From contig CM022667.1 of assembly GCA_012295275.1 (NCBI GenBank), forward strand, positions 19,711,910-19,775,909: a DNA stretch of 64,000 nucleotides, given 5' to 3'. How positions within the stretch are numbered: the first letter of the stretch is position 1; every line of letters starts with the position of its first letter. Below are positions 47,217-60,240 of this stretch, piece by piece. Source of the DNA: Chrysomallon squamiferum (taxonomy: Eukaryota; Mollusca; Gastropoda; Neomphalida; Peltospiridae). The position numbers were made by a program, and so were the translations under genes. The notes under the pieces were generated by a model. The model was given only the letters and a program-made list of their open reading frames with translations. It searched no databases and was not told the origin of the DNA.

Positions 47217-50200
47217 TTTGCTGAAATACAGATTTTTTTTTTTTTTTTTAAAGAAAAACTTCTTTTTATCTTCAAATTATAATTAGATTATAATAGTTTA
47301 GCAGAATTTTTTTTTTTAATTCTGGCGTGCTTTTATCCAGTTTTACTTATTCACAAACAGATATCTTATATATGTTTTGAACATTTGGAAATAAATGTTT
47401 ACATTCTATTTAAAATAACAAACATTAGAAGGGAAATTTATGATTGGAAGATAGATTTCAAATAAACAATAGAACAAAATTTTGCTTATTAAATTTGATC
47501 ACAAACATAAATGAATATCGAGGCATAAAAATTGAAATGCAAAAGCAATCGCGTTGACTTTTTAAAAATAGAATTTACTTACGTTCAGGAGTAAAATCAC
47601 AGCTGAACCTGTAATGTTTGATCTGTTTTAGCTTTTAAAACAAAGACACTCCAGCAAAATAACGAAAAAAAAAAATGTATTAATCATCGTAACATACGAG
47701 GCTGAAATTTGATAATGTCTTACCTTTTTTGTTGCAGAACTGATTTTTAAACACGATTCTTTTGAAAATGTGTACACGACTGACTGCACACTCGACAACA
47801 TTCAGCGTCTTAAACCGCAGCTAACATTTACAGTTCAGTTCAAAATTGTCAACCCGCTATCAGTAGTTTCTTGGAACTTGTTTATACAGCCTTTGTAGTC
47901 TGGTAATAAATATTAAGTCTTATTGTGTTACGCATCTTTTGCAACGAATAAACAAGTCTGAACAGTCTCGCCAGTCTGCCGCTATGTTGTGAATACAACC
48001 CATTGAAATAAGAAGTATTTACTATTTTCAGTACATTTTATTTTTATTTTATATTTTCTAATAAGCGGTTAGGCCTATACATTAACTGCTGAGAAATAAA
48101 GTGTTACTCTGAACTAAAGGGAGGTGCACTGAAATCATTATTACTGTCAGAACGAGAAAAAAAAAAAAAATTAATTACCTTTCATCTCGCACGTTAATTC
48201 CGGAACAGAAACTGCACGTCGTCATACAAATGGCGACCAGAAAAATAGTCACCTTCGACGACTCAGCAAGTGTAGATTTTTTATACTTTAAAATATGCTC
48301 ATAAAGATGTAATCGTCTTTCAAGAACACATTAAACTGAGAAACGCAACAACACACAAACATACATACACCAAAACCCCAGGAATGCGTACTCCAGTTTA
48401 AAAAAAACACACAAAAAAACTGAAATAAACTGATTGACGCATTTTGAATGTTTGTTTTCCTGAGAAATAATCATTTGATCGGTTCTAATCATTCTATATC
48501 TCAACAATGTTTTCAGTAAAGCCGATTAAGTGTTTTTCGTAAATTAATCGAATATGTTTTTTATATTTTTTTTTTTTTTTTTATTACGTACAGCTATTAC
48601 CATTCATTGTCACTCACATATTCAGTAACATACAATTCCAGAAACTTCGACTGTTGAATTAACCAATACTGGATTCCTAACATTGTTTTGCAAAATATTG
48701 GTACATAATCTAAGACTGGTATACTTCGTTTTTAGTAAAGTCTTTGATATATATATATATATATATAATCTAGTCCTTGAATACAGACAAAGGGCCATAA
48801 TCCTTGCTGTCAGATAATGGCATGTATTTTCCTGTTTTTATGGATACAGTATCAGTTTGCTAATAGGTAGGTAGGAAGGAGTGACAGGTTTTTTTTTCCT
48901 AATTAATTTATAACAGTAAACGAATTTTAAGACACAGGTAATTCAAGACACAAGTCGTCAGATTTTTCAAGAGTATATATATCTTTATTATTATTGTATC
49001 AGTCAACTGAAAAACACACTGGCCACGCCCCAGTGAGCCGATGTGCTCGGGCAAGAAACAGTTAACTTTATGAAGTTATTTCAGGTATTGTTAGAATCGT
49101 TACCGGGTATATTGTGTCGTTCGTGTATTTACTCTGTTGTTAATAATACAGTTTACGTCGGGTAAATATGATCAAAGCCTGTCTTGGATGATACGAAGAA
49201 ACAGTATTGTTTTATTTGTAGCTGAGATGCCACAGACTGCTTCTGATGAACTGACTAGTTCTGCAAGTTTCTTTTACGCTTCAAACATGTTAAACATAAA
49301 TAAATTCGAGCCGTTTTTTTTCTAAGTAACAATCCGATTTTCCGGATTTCTTAGTGAAACTGGAAATAATACATAAATATATTCGTCATAAAACTTTCAT
49401 ACGATTAACTGATAATAAGTATGATTATGTACAAATTGATGCTAATGGAGAGATAATACAATTCTACATGAATTTCATTCGAGGGTTTAAATAAGTAAAT
49501 AAATAAATAAATAAATAGTATTATTTTACCGTTCGTAGCCAGAGATACAGACTAACCACACTGATTAACTGACTAAAAATCATTCGGCGAAATGGCTCAG
49601 TTTGTTTTAAGGTAAGGATTTAAAGGCAAACTCTGTAGAAAGCTCATTTTACTGTTACACAACAAACTTTATGCAGTCGACATTCTGCATGAAGAATAGG
49701 CTTGGCCAGATTTGTAAGCAGACCCTAGTTGCTTAAAGTTATCACTTTTATGTAGACTTTTTAATAAAATAAATCACAGTAATATATGTTTATAAAGTTC
49801 TGGTTTATTATTGTCTTTTTAACATGATTTTTTTTCTTCCCTTTGTCATCGTCATCAACCGACATTGTTATATAAATTTATTTTATTTTTAAATTTATTT
49901 TTATTCTTCTAAATTCAAATATAAAATGTATATATCTGTTGTAATCATCTGTATTTGTTCGGTCATCATTGACGACACGTTCACATATCACAAGAGTAAA
50001 GAAAATATAAATTAAATTGCTGCCCATCAACTCAAGTCAGAATCACGATAAGGAATAATGTAAAATATTAAAAATAAATACAATAATCTCCCCGCTATTA
50101 ATATCGATATTTTTAAATTACGTCCTAGAGAATACACCACACCCAGGCATGTTACCTGGACGCCTGTACGTCCAGCGTTCTTTGATTAATGAACTGCTCA

Positions 50201-50279
50201 GAGTTTGTGACAAGAATAACGCAGGTGTGTGTCTTGCGATAAATAAGTTAACATCTGCACGCCACTTACACGCTGCCTC
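47217..50279 (-). other. Region between the EXD1-like start and the truncated ANKRD60-like copy A
   Basis: This contains the acceptor just above 47,216, two probable noncoding EXD1-like exons with donors near 47,582 and 47,722, and a third candidate donor near 48,252. That third donor reads GTGACT in copy A but consensus GTGAGT in copy B (58,208 region). The rest is AT-rich with poly-T at about 48,565 and TA repeats at about 48,750. No coding gene was recognised. Confidence 0.5.
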
Positions 50280-51363
50280 TCAGCATGCACTGCTTCTCAA
50301 CATCATTCTGCCTGTGTCTGCAACTTTCAGAGCCTTCATGTTCTGCTTCTTCTTCGCCTTCCACTCCTCGAATGATATTTGACGAGGCGCTCGTCGTTTT
50401 AACTTTTCTTCCTCAATTTTGTTTAATTCTTCCATGCTGGCCTGCAAAATTTCTTTCATCAGTTGTTTTCGCTGTTCCGTGTGCTCCATCCATTCGTCGT
50501 ACGAAATGGCCATAGTTAATAGCTGTTGTCTCTTTTTTTCCAGTTTCTCTTTCTTAAGTCTGATATCCTCTTTCGTTTCTCGGTCTTTCTCCTGATTCCG
50601 GTATTTCTTGCACCATTCTTTATAAGCCTTTGCATAATTACTTGCATCTACGTCCTCCGTTGTGTTTTGCAGTGCAATGTCTGTTGTGATTAACCCCTTC
50701 ACTGGCCTGTTTTTCATTCGATAAAGATCTTTTACTGTAACGTGTTCCGAACCACGCCTAGCTCTCTCCCTCTGGCGCTTCATCCATTCAGCAAACGCTT
50801 TTGCGTTTCTTTCTTCTCTTTCACTGTCGCTGTCGTCAGAATCGGATTCTTCACTCCCTTGCCTTTCTTCTCTGCGTTTTCTTTGCAGCCACTCATCAAA
50901 AGTTTCTTGCCTTCTGTTTGGAAACAAATCCCTTTCAAATTTCTTCTGGGTTTCCGCTAATATCAATCTCCGTTTCTTTGTTTTCCACGACTCGTTTCTG
51001 CTCTGTCTTGACAGAAGCAGCTTACTTCCAGGAGGACGTGGTTTTAGCTGTGAATGCTGCTGAAAGTCCGGCGCAGTTTGCACACTCCTCTCATCACAAC
51101 TGCTCCCGACAGACGAGTCCTTACCCAAGTCCGGAACAGACACGAACGACACGTGACTTTCACGTTCACTCTGGCCAAGATGACTCTTAACACTGTCACC
51201 GCAACAGGTTGAAGTTTCCACCGAACTATTGTTTTCTTCGTTCCTCTTCTTGAGAATGGACTGATGTGACTGCCGAAAACCCTTTCTGCCGGGTTCCTGT
51301 CTGTTAATTGCACAAGTGATAAGACGCGTTCCTGTATCTCCCCAGCTGATTACTGGCTTTCCA
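50280..51363 (-). pseudogene. 5'-truncated copy of the ANKRD60-like gene (copy A)
   Basis: The reading frame on the minus strand matches the C-terminal about 350 residues of the intact gene in copy B, with about 1.2% base differences and no internal stop. It includes the run of F/Y-x-E-W motifs (DEWLQRKR, AEWMKRQR, KEWCKKYR, DEWMEHTE, EEWKAKKK). The duplication breakpoint removes the ubiquitin-like and ankyrin exons, the Thr/Ser/Pro repeat, the start codon and the promoter; upstream now lies METTL3 intron sequence in antisense. It could only be translated from a new start or as part of another transcript. Confidence 0.85.
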
Positions 51364-51376
51364 ATTTTTGGAGAAA
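51362..51376. other. Duplication junction with a 15-bp templated insert
   Basis: CAATTTTTGGAGAAA at 51,362-51,376 joins ANKRD60-like sequence (ending TTTCCA, as at 61,319-61,324) to METTL3 intron sequence (starting AAGTCAGATT, as at 41,218). The same 15 bases occur in the same orientation at 61,894-61,908. Confidence 0.8.
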
Positions 51377-51719
51377 GTCAGATTTACATAATTTGTGTTA
51401 ATGTGTTTTACACTTAGTCAGTAAATAATCAGAAATTTAATGTAAGTATAAAAAGATGTTTGGGGAAACAGTTAAAAATCAGAGAAGCAGATATTTGTTC
51501 CCGATTTCTGGAAGCATTCAATGAGACTGAGCAATGCAATGTTCGACCTACCAGAGAATAAATTTTAATTTTAATTTATATACACTTGAAACGACTGTAT
51601 ATTAGTAAAATTAGTGTAATATATATATATATTTCTACAGTAAAGAGAGAATTATAATTTCGTTGGAAGTATGCTTGTTGTGTTTTATTAAGTTAATGTA
51701 ATTTCATTATTTTGACTAG

Positions 51720-51834
51720 GATCACCTTAGGCAATCAGGTAGAAGGAGTGCGGCTAAAAGACCCAGATGTGGTGAAAGCTTTCAGAGAACACTATCCTGA
51801 CGGTAACTGCATGGGACCTCCGAAAGACAGGTGA
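51720..51834 (+). pseudogene. Duplicated METTL3 terminal exon
   Basis: A copy of exon 41571-41685 with its polypyrimidine tract and TTTGACTAG acceptor. One synonymous change was seen (CCT to CCA), so the encoded end of the protein is identical. The preceding exon was not copied, so it cannot act alone, but it could be used as an alternative last exon of METTL3 by splicing from the donor at 41,215 over about 10.5 kb. Confidence 0.85.
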
Positions 51835-52312
51835 CAGGGCTAGATCACAGGATTTTCACCAAGCAGACAATCAACATGAATTTCACACTGATGTAACTGA
51901 CAGACACTGTTAGAAACAAGCCTCACATGACAAGTTGACGTCTAAGTCATATTCTGCAGTGACAATGTCATGACATACTGACATATTGAAAGACTTGAAA
52001 AATACACAACACTGAAACAGTTTGTGACAATTGAATACATTCACATTAAAGTTTTTATACAAAACAGCATGGTTAATGTATTATATTGTCTGTAAAAAAA
52101 TCACCCTTTTGTTAGTACATTGTAAATTAAAATGCTCTGGTTTATTTCTTAAATAACTGCTAATTGCAACCACATTTAGTTTATAATAAAAATATAGCAT
52201 CCAGATTGAATATAGGAATTATTGTTTTGCAGATAGAAAATAATAAAGAACAAATGAAACGTTTCTATGCAAAATATGCAAAACATGCATATGATTGTCT
52301 GCTGATGTACAG
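51835..52312. other. Duplicated METTL3 3' UTR and gap before EXD1-like copy B
   Basis: This matches 41,686-42,174, including the ATTAAA signal. The roughly 130-140 bp next to the EXD1-like stop in copy A are missing here; both deletion ends lie at TTAAC/ATAAC-like sequence. Confidence 0.7.
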
Positions 52313-53952
52313 TTAACGTTGAAGCATTTTCTTCTGTTGTTTTGACAGAGGGTAGTTTGGCTTCACGTAAAGAATTTCTAACAGTTCACTAATCTCACGC
52401 TGAACTCTAAAACTCTTTGCTTTCTCTTTGTTTATTTTACTCCAGCGACATTCGTTACACATATTTCGGAAATGGTTTTCATAGCCTGAACCAGCGAGTC
52501 TGAAAATAAAGTAATTTTTTATTTAATTTCTGATACAATTTGTAATTCATAATGTCTTACTAATCCGAGCAAACGGCAATTCCTTAACAAACACCAAAAC
52601 AATTTGCTTTATGTCTTAAACAAAGAAAAAGAAAAATAATTTCTGTAAAATAATGTTGGTACTTCTGCCGCATGTGTGAAAATCTTGTTAATAAATAAAT
52701 ATCAGTAAATAAACTAATCTCTGTTTTATAAATTACGGTATCGTTTTTTACTAGATTTCTTAACTTTAATGATGAGTTTCATTACTGAGAAAAGAAGGGG
52801 AGAGGGTCAAGGAAAACATGGAGATAGGTTTTTTATCGTTTTTTTTTTTTAAATATTAATGTTAGTTGTAATGTACTAATTTTAATACATATATTGTGTT
52901 ATCCACAGACGAAATTAATATCTATTTTCCCTCTGAAGTGTGTTATTTGTGTAGAATGTAGTCAGTTTAACGGACCTTGTTTTTAGTATTGCGTAAAGAG
53001 GAACTAATGGAGTAACGTCCATGGCTGCAACCATCAACATCTTTCCTTTGTTAACCTCATTTTCCATTTCTTCATCTGGATGTGTACAAACCTTGTATTT
53101 TTTACACATTTTACTTAAAGAACGCTCCTCCACACTAGACATTGTTGTCGTTTTCTCCTTGGCGTCAAGGGCACGTTGTGCAATCTGAATAAATCGAGAA
53201 ACACCAAACTGAAACTTACTGTCGTCTGTTAACATTCAGAATGAATGTTTAACGATGTCTGAGTACCACACGGTAGTAAATACAGCAATCGCAGACGAAA
53301 CGAAAATGTAATAAAGATTGTATGAAGTTATGACGCCCAATACAGGTGAAAGCAAAACACTTATTATTTTATTTATTTTATTTTATTTTATTTTATTTTA
53401 TTTCTTTCTAAGTTTTATTGTTGTCTTTTGTACTAAACTGACAAGAAAATAATTATAAAAAACCTACAGTGTAAATAAGAATCCCACCTGTATGTCAAAC
53501 ATAGGAAGAATGTCAACTCCATAAAGGTTGAAAAATGTTGCACATTTCCACCCACAGTCGTGAACTACCTAAAATTGAACAATATTTATTTTTAATTTAA
53601 TTATTGATTTTCGTCATTATCATCATCATCATTATACTACTACTACTACTACTACTACTACTTACTACTACTACTGCCTCGATAATTATGTAGATGTATG
53701 ATACAGTAATCACAGTCTGATCCTAACAAGGAACCACAGGACGCTGATTTCGGTTGCTAGCTGGGTTGGGAATCGCTGATATATAGACAGGAATGTTCGG
53801 TCTATAAGAGTACACACCCCTCGACACCACGGCACGCACACAGAGATAAGTTTTGTTATTCTGATGATACACAAATATGCACACATTTTAATATTTAATA
53901 TTATCAACTACAAATGCAAAACAGCAACTAATGGTACATTACCTGAATTTAT

Positions 53953-53986
<34 letters not shown>

Positions 53987-54952
53987 CATTAATAGAAGCA
54001 AAATCACTAATGAATTTTTATAATAAAATAATAAATAAATAAATAAATAAATAAGGATTTGTGGACAAAGAACTGCTTAACATTGGCTTCATTTATAATT
54101 GCTCACAAAATATTTGAATAAAATTATCCGATTTAAAGGGGAGAAAATCGGAGAAACAAGCATCAGTGAAATTTAATCTTATTTTTGGTAACATATTATG
54201 AATATGCTATTATTTACTTGTTTAAATTGTGTCATAATTGCATTTATTTATAAAAGACTAAAATAATCTCATCAATAAAATCAAAATCACTGCAGTCCAA
54301 AATTTATATGCAGTATAAATGTATATAAACTGATGACGTAATGCAAAATCAGGAAACGGAAACAATTCTAATCCATTTGTCTGATGTGACGTACTTTAGT
54401 TTAGAATAAATAGCTTGACAACGGTAACAATGAATTTCACTGAATTTCAGACGTCTAACATGAAAAACTGGAGTTGAAATTGTGAAACATTCAAGAAATC
54501 AGCAACAGGACTTATAAGAAACTGTACAAATTCAACGCTTTGCGTAAATCGTTAACAAAAACCGAAAGAGAATCAACATCGATCGAAGTAACGATGACTG
54601 AGAAAGCGTGTCGACTCCGAAAGAACAGAGAGCCGAGAAACTTCAAACGGGACACTTCAGATAGATGAACCGGAATGTGGAAGGAAGGAAAAGATAACTG
54701 ACCAGTTCAGCCTTTTCATTTCGATTAGTGCGTTGTGGCAACCCGAAAGAGACTCACGACAGAAATCGCGCTAACTATCCAACTAGCACATTTATCCGGC
54801 CAAAAGGTGGCCCACATCTGGTCTCCTGATGCCAGCTCTGGGTCAGACGAGGGCCACATAAATGTGCTAGGTGTAGACCTGCATAGCAACCGGTATTGAA
54901 CTCGTACAGATACAGAAATACATACTTCATACAAACATAAATACAAACAAAT

Positions 54953-54995
<43 letters not shown>

Positions 54996-56772
54996 GACAC
55001 ATACACACACACATTTGTTTGTATTTATTTTTGTATGAAGAGACTAAATATACATACAAGCAAACACACACACACACACATACGTGTAGACAGTCATGAT
55101 ACAAACATAAATACATACATACCCACATACATTCATACATACAATGTGTCTGTGTATGTATCAATGTGTGTAGGTAAGTACGTATATTTTTGTATTTATG
55201 TTTGATTCATGTCTGTCTGTATGTGTTTATATGTATTTAATGTATGCATGTACGTATACACGTGTATGTTAACATATACAAAGACACACTAAAATTTGTA
55301 CATATACAGATGTGTGTGCATATGTCTGAATTTGTATCGTGTCTGTTTATGTTTGTATCGTGTCTGTTTATGTTTGTATCGTGTCTGTTTATGTGTTTAT
55401 CGTGTCTCTGTTTATGTGTGTATCGTGTCTCTGTTTATGTGTGTATCCTGTCTCTGTTTATGTGTGTATCGTGTCTCTGTTTATGTGTGTAGTTGTGTCA
55501 CGGTGACTAGTCTGAGTCGCGTTACTACCTACAATTTGGCTCGTTGCGTCTAAAGGGTAGCAGACTACAATAGCGTCACGTGACACGGTGTTAATTATCT
55601 GAGACAGCTTAAACTATTCTGAATCCACTAGAGAACAATAAACACAAACAAGAATTCGACATGGAAAATTGTTTATATATATTACATAAAGGGTAACATG
55701 CAGTTGAAAACGTGTGCCGACTACTTGTATAACGATCGCTCGGGCGTTCAGTAAACACCTCTGCAGACAGCCTTTCTGAATGTAGTTTGCAATTTTAATG
55801 CCCATTTTGAGTTTGTTAATTCCAATATTTCTTAATTTATAAAATAACGGAACTTCTCCTAGTTACATAAAACAGCTTCTAAACAGCCCGTGGACGTCTG
55901 CATACGCTCTGATATTTTGTTTTTGTGTTTTTACCCCTATTTTCTGCCATTAATTAGGTAAACATTTGAGAACTGTAAACATATAAATTATAAACGTGGT
56001 TATACACGATAGCTTAATAAATATTACCGTAATATAATAATATACTTAAGATAAAATGTAGCAGACATTCTGCTTTAAATGGGCATATAAAAATAAGTGT
56101 TTTGTAAAATAATATATATTTCACTATATAGCATACAAAATTATGACTAAAAACAAGCCAGGCAAGGAGGCACTAATGAGGTTCCGTCAAAATATGTGTA
56201 TATATAAATATATAAAGATGCATTCTCGTAATACAGACACACATCCATACACATACAAATATATATATCAATATACTGTTTTGCATACATACAAACACAT
56301 ACACGTACACATACAAATACAAATACAAAAAAGACAATAAAGAAACCCACAATCATATGCTTACAGAGTTGCAAACAGGACAGACATACAGAAAAGTTCA
56401 TAGACAAACCCACTTAAAGAAACAATGTACACACTGACATTCGGCTATGAACGTACATACACACGTACTGACACACGTATGTACAAACACACACACACAC
56501 ATACATATATATACTAACACATATCTACATATGTATGTACATATACTCAATCATGGACACACACACACACACACACACACAAATAACATACATAAAAACA
56601 GACATACTTATATACTTAACAATCACATACAGACATACATATACATAGACCCGAATACAAATCGACAAAAATGTATGTGCAGATATAGACGTGTACATAT
56701 AGGCCTATATGCGCATATACTTAGTCAAATACATACTTTCGTGTATATATATAATACATAGATATACATTTT

Positions 56773-56823
<51 letters not shown>

Positions 56824-57170
56824 GACATGCATGTATAAAATACACATACACAAAGAAATACACAAACACCCACTTTAATTATAAAATCTATAATAAATTT
56901 ACTCGGCTTGCTTACTTTTACGACATACACATCGTCGAGAAGTTCGAGTAATCCGCTGTGATGCATGATCGCTGGTTTCGAGAGAATGTCAAACACGTAC
57001 ACTTTTTTGTCCCACGTGCAGGCTTGAACGAGCGATAGTTGTTCGGAATCAGCCACTTTACACACTTTACAGTCTAAAAACACGATTTTTGATTTCTTCA
57101 GTGTCTTTATCACTGATTTAGCTTTTCGAAGAGTATGAATCTTGTCGACTCTGGCTGGATTTCCTGCCAT
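52313..57170 (-). CDS. EXD1-like: EXD1-like 3'-5' exonuclease-domain protein, copy B (intact frame)
   Basis: Minus-strand exons: 57170-56916, 53568-53488, 53184-52976, 52499-52313; 732 nt, 243 residues, all phases agree. The RNase D-like core is present: IVFLDCK (D33, K35 in place of the catalytic Glu), ACTWDKKVYVFDI, VVHDCGWKC, FDIQ, PLVPLY, and a basic C-terminal segment (GSGYENHFRNMCNE) I cannot assign. Family knowledge: EXD1 works in the germline piRNA pathway as an RNA adaptor. Compared with copy A the protein has a different, longer N-terminus, a 3-residue insertion from a 9-bp duplication, and a strongly changed third exon, although the introns are nearly identical. The donor of exon 53184-52976 (AAG|GTCCGT) is weak but is supported by phase. 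Promoter and noncoding first exons are probably between 57,530 and 58,230. Confidence 0.78.
54926..55040. repeat. Foldback element, copy B
   Basis: Counterpart of the palindrome in copy A with the same arms and a longer GT tract (54,957-54,995) near the centre. The TCGA centre is kept. Confidence 0.6.
55334..55494 (+). repeat. Minisatellite with unit of about 21-23 bp, copy B
   Basis: Same array as in copy A but with a different order of unit variants, showing repeat turnover since the duplication. Confidence 0.8.
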
Positions 57171-58511
57171 TTTGCTGAAATATAGATTTTGATTTTTTTT
57201 TTTTTTTAAAGAAAAACTTCTTTTTATCTTCAAATTATAATTAGATTATAATAGTTTAGCAGAATTTTTTTTTTAATTCAGGCGTGCTGTTATCCAATTT
57301 TACTTATTCACAAACAGATATCTTATATGTTTTGAACATTTGGAAATAAATGTTTACATTCTATTTAAAATAACAAACATTAGAAGGGAAATTTATGATT
57401 GGAAGATAGATTTCAAATAAACAATAGAACAAAATTTTGCTTATTAAATTTGATCACAAACATAAATGAATATCGAGGCATAAAAAATGAAATGCAAAAG
57501 CAATCGCGTTGACTTTTTAAAAATAGAATTTACTTACGTTCAGGAGTAAAATCACTGCTGAACCTGTAATGTTTGGTCTGTTTTAGCTTTTAAAACAAAG
57601 ACACTCCAGCAAAATAACGAAAAAAAAAAATGTATTAATCATCTTAACATACGAGGCTAAAATTTGATAATGTCTTACCTTTTTTGTTGCAGAACTGATT
57701 TTTAAACACGATTCTTTTGAAAATGTGTACACGACTGACTGCACACTCGACAACATTCAGCGTCTTAAACCGCAGCTAACATTTACAGTTCAGTTCAAAA
57801 TTGTCAACCCGCTATCAGTAGTTTCTTGGAACTTGTTTATACAGCCTTTGAAGTCTGGTAATAAATATTAAGTCTTATTGTGTTACGCGTCTTTTGCAAC
57901 GAATAAACAAGTCTGAACAGTCTCGCCAGTCTGCCGCTATGTTGTGAATACAACCCATTGAAATAAGAAGTATTTACTATGTTCAGTACATTTTATTTTT
58001 ATTTTATATTTTCTAATAAGCGGTTAGGCCTATACATTAACTACTGAGAAATAAAGTGTTACTCTGAACTAAATGGAGGTGCACTGAAATCATTATTACT
58101 GTCAGAACGAGAAAAAAAAAAGAAAAATTAATTCCTTTCATCTCGCAAGTTAATTCTTGAACAGAAATTGTACGTCGTCATACAAATGGCGACACAGAAA
58201 AACACTCACCTTCGACGACTCAGCAAATGTAGATTTTTTATAGTTTGAAATATAAAGATGTAATCAAGAATTTCGTCTTTCCAGAACACACTAAACTGAG
58301 AAACGCAACAACACACAAACATACATACACCAAAACCCCAGGAACGCGTACTCCAGTTTAAAAAAAACACACAAAAAAACTGAAATAAACTGATTGACGC
58401 ATTTTGAATGTTTGTTTTCCTGAGAAATAATCATTTGATCGGTTCTAATCATTCTATATCTCAACAATGTTTTCAGTAAAGCCGATTAAGTGTTTTTCGT
58501 AAATTAATCGA

Positions 58512-58545
<34 letters not shown>

Positions 58546-58700
58546 TACGTACAGCTATTACCATTCATTGTCACTCACACATTCAGTAACATACAATTCC
58601 AGAAACTTCGTCTGTTGAATTAACCAATACTGGATTCCTAACATTGTTTTGCAAAATATTGGTACATAATCTAAGACTGGTATACTTCGTTTTTGAAAGT

Positions 58701-58737
<37 letters not shown>

Positions 58738-60240
58738 CTAGTCCTTGAATACAGACAAAGGGCCATAATCCTTGCTGTCAGATAATGGCATGTATTTTCC
58801 TGTTTTTATGGATACAGTAGCAGTTTGCTAATAGGTAGGTAGGAAGGAGTGACAGGTTTTTTTTTCCTAATTAATTTATAACAGTAAACGAATTTTAAGA
58901 CACAGGTAATTCAAGACACAAGTCGTCAGATTTTTCAAGAGTATATATATCTTTATTATTATTGTATCAGTCAACTGAAAAACACACTGGCCACGCCCCA
59001 GTGAGCCGATGTGCTCGGGCAAGAAACAGTTAACTTTATGAAGTTATTTCAGGTATTGTTAGAATCGTTACCGGGTATATTGTGTCGCTCGTGTATTTAC
59101 TCTGTTGTTAATAATACAGTTTACGTCGGGTAAATATGATCAAAGCCTGTCTTGGATGATACGAAGAAACAGTATTGTTTTATTTGTAGCTGAGATGCCA
59201 CAGACTGCTTCTGATGAACTGACTAGTTCTGCAAGTTTCTTTTACGCTTCAAACATGTTAAACATAAATAAATTCGAGCCGTTTTTTTTCTAAGTAACAA
59301 TCCGATTTTCCGGATTTCTTAGTGAAACTGGAAATAATACATAAATATATTCGTCATACAACTTTCATACGATTAACTGATAATAAATATGATTATGTAC
59401 AAATTGATGCTAATGGAGGGATAATATAATTCTACATGAACTTCATTCGAGGGTTTAAATAAATAAAAAAATAAATAGTATTATTTTACCGTTCGTAGCC
59501 AGAGATACAGACTAACCACACTGATTAACTGACTAAAAATCATTCGCGCGAAATGGCTCAGTTTGTTTTAAGGTAAGTGTTTATAGGCAAACTCTGTAGA
59601 AAGCTCATTTTACTGTTACACAACAAACTTTATGCAGTCGACATTCTGCATGAAGAATAGGCTTGGCCAGATTTGTAAGCAGACCCTAGTTGCTTAAAGT
59701 TATCACTTTTATGTAGACTTTTTAATAAAATAAATCACAGTAATATATGTTTATAAAGTTCTGGTTTATTATTGTCTTTTTAACATGATTTTTTTTCTTC
59801 CATTTGTCATCGTCATCAACCGACATTGTTATATAAATTTATTTTATTTTTAAATTTATTTTTATTCTTCTAAATTCAAATATAAAATGTATATAACTGT
59901 TGTAATCATCTGTATTTGTTCGGTCATCATTGACGACACGTTCACATATCACAAGAGTAAAGAAAATATAAATTAAATTGCTGCCCATCAACTCAAGTCA
60001 GAATCACGATAAGGAATAATGTAAAATATTAAAATTAAATACAATAATCTCCCCGCTGTTAATATCGATATTTTTAAATTACGTCCTAGAGAATACACCA
60101 CACCCAGGCATGTTACCTGGACGCCTGTACGTCCAGCGTTCTTTGATTAATGAACTGCTCAGTGTTTGTGACAAGAATAACGCAGGAGTGTGTCTTGCGA
60201 TAAATAAGTTAACATCTGCACGTCACTTACACGCTGCCTC
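57171..60240 (-). other. Region between EXD1-like copy B start and the ANKRD60-like gene
   Basis: Counterpart of 47,217-50,279. It contains probable noncoding EXD1-like exons, a long poly-T tract (about 58,516-58,542) and a TA array (about 58,705-58,735). A plus-strand ATG with a good donor (near 59,554-59,575) is kept in both copies but has no recognisable continuation. Confidence 0.5.

Larger units (their letters stand above)
41218..51363. repeat. Tandem segmental duplication, copy A (about 10.1 kb)
   Basis: From the donor of the last METTL3 intron to the middle of the ANKRD60-like gene, this stretch matches 51,375-61,324 in order and orientation. Sampled noncoding segments differ by about 1-2% plus microsatellite and small indel changes. 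The left edge abuts unique METTL3 sequence and the right edge is the junction at about 51,363-51,375. Confidence 0.95.

Noticed and set aside
49592-49613. Plus-strand ATG with a good donor (MAQFVLR), present in both copies
   Set aside because: No conserved downstream exon was found; too short to support a gene.
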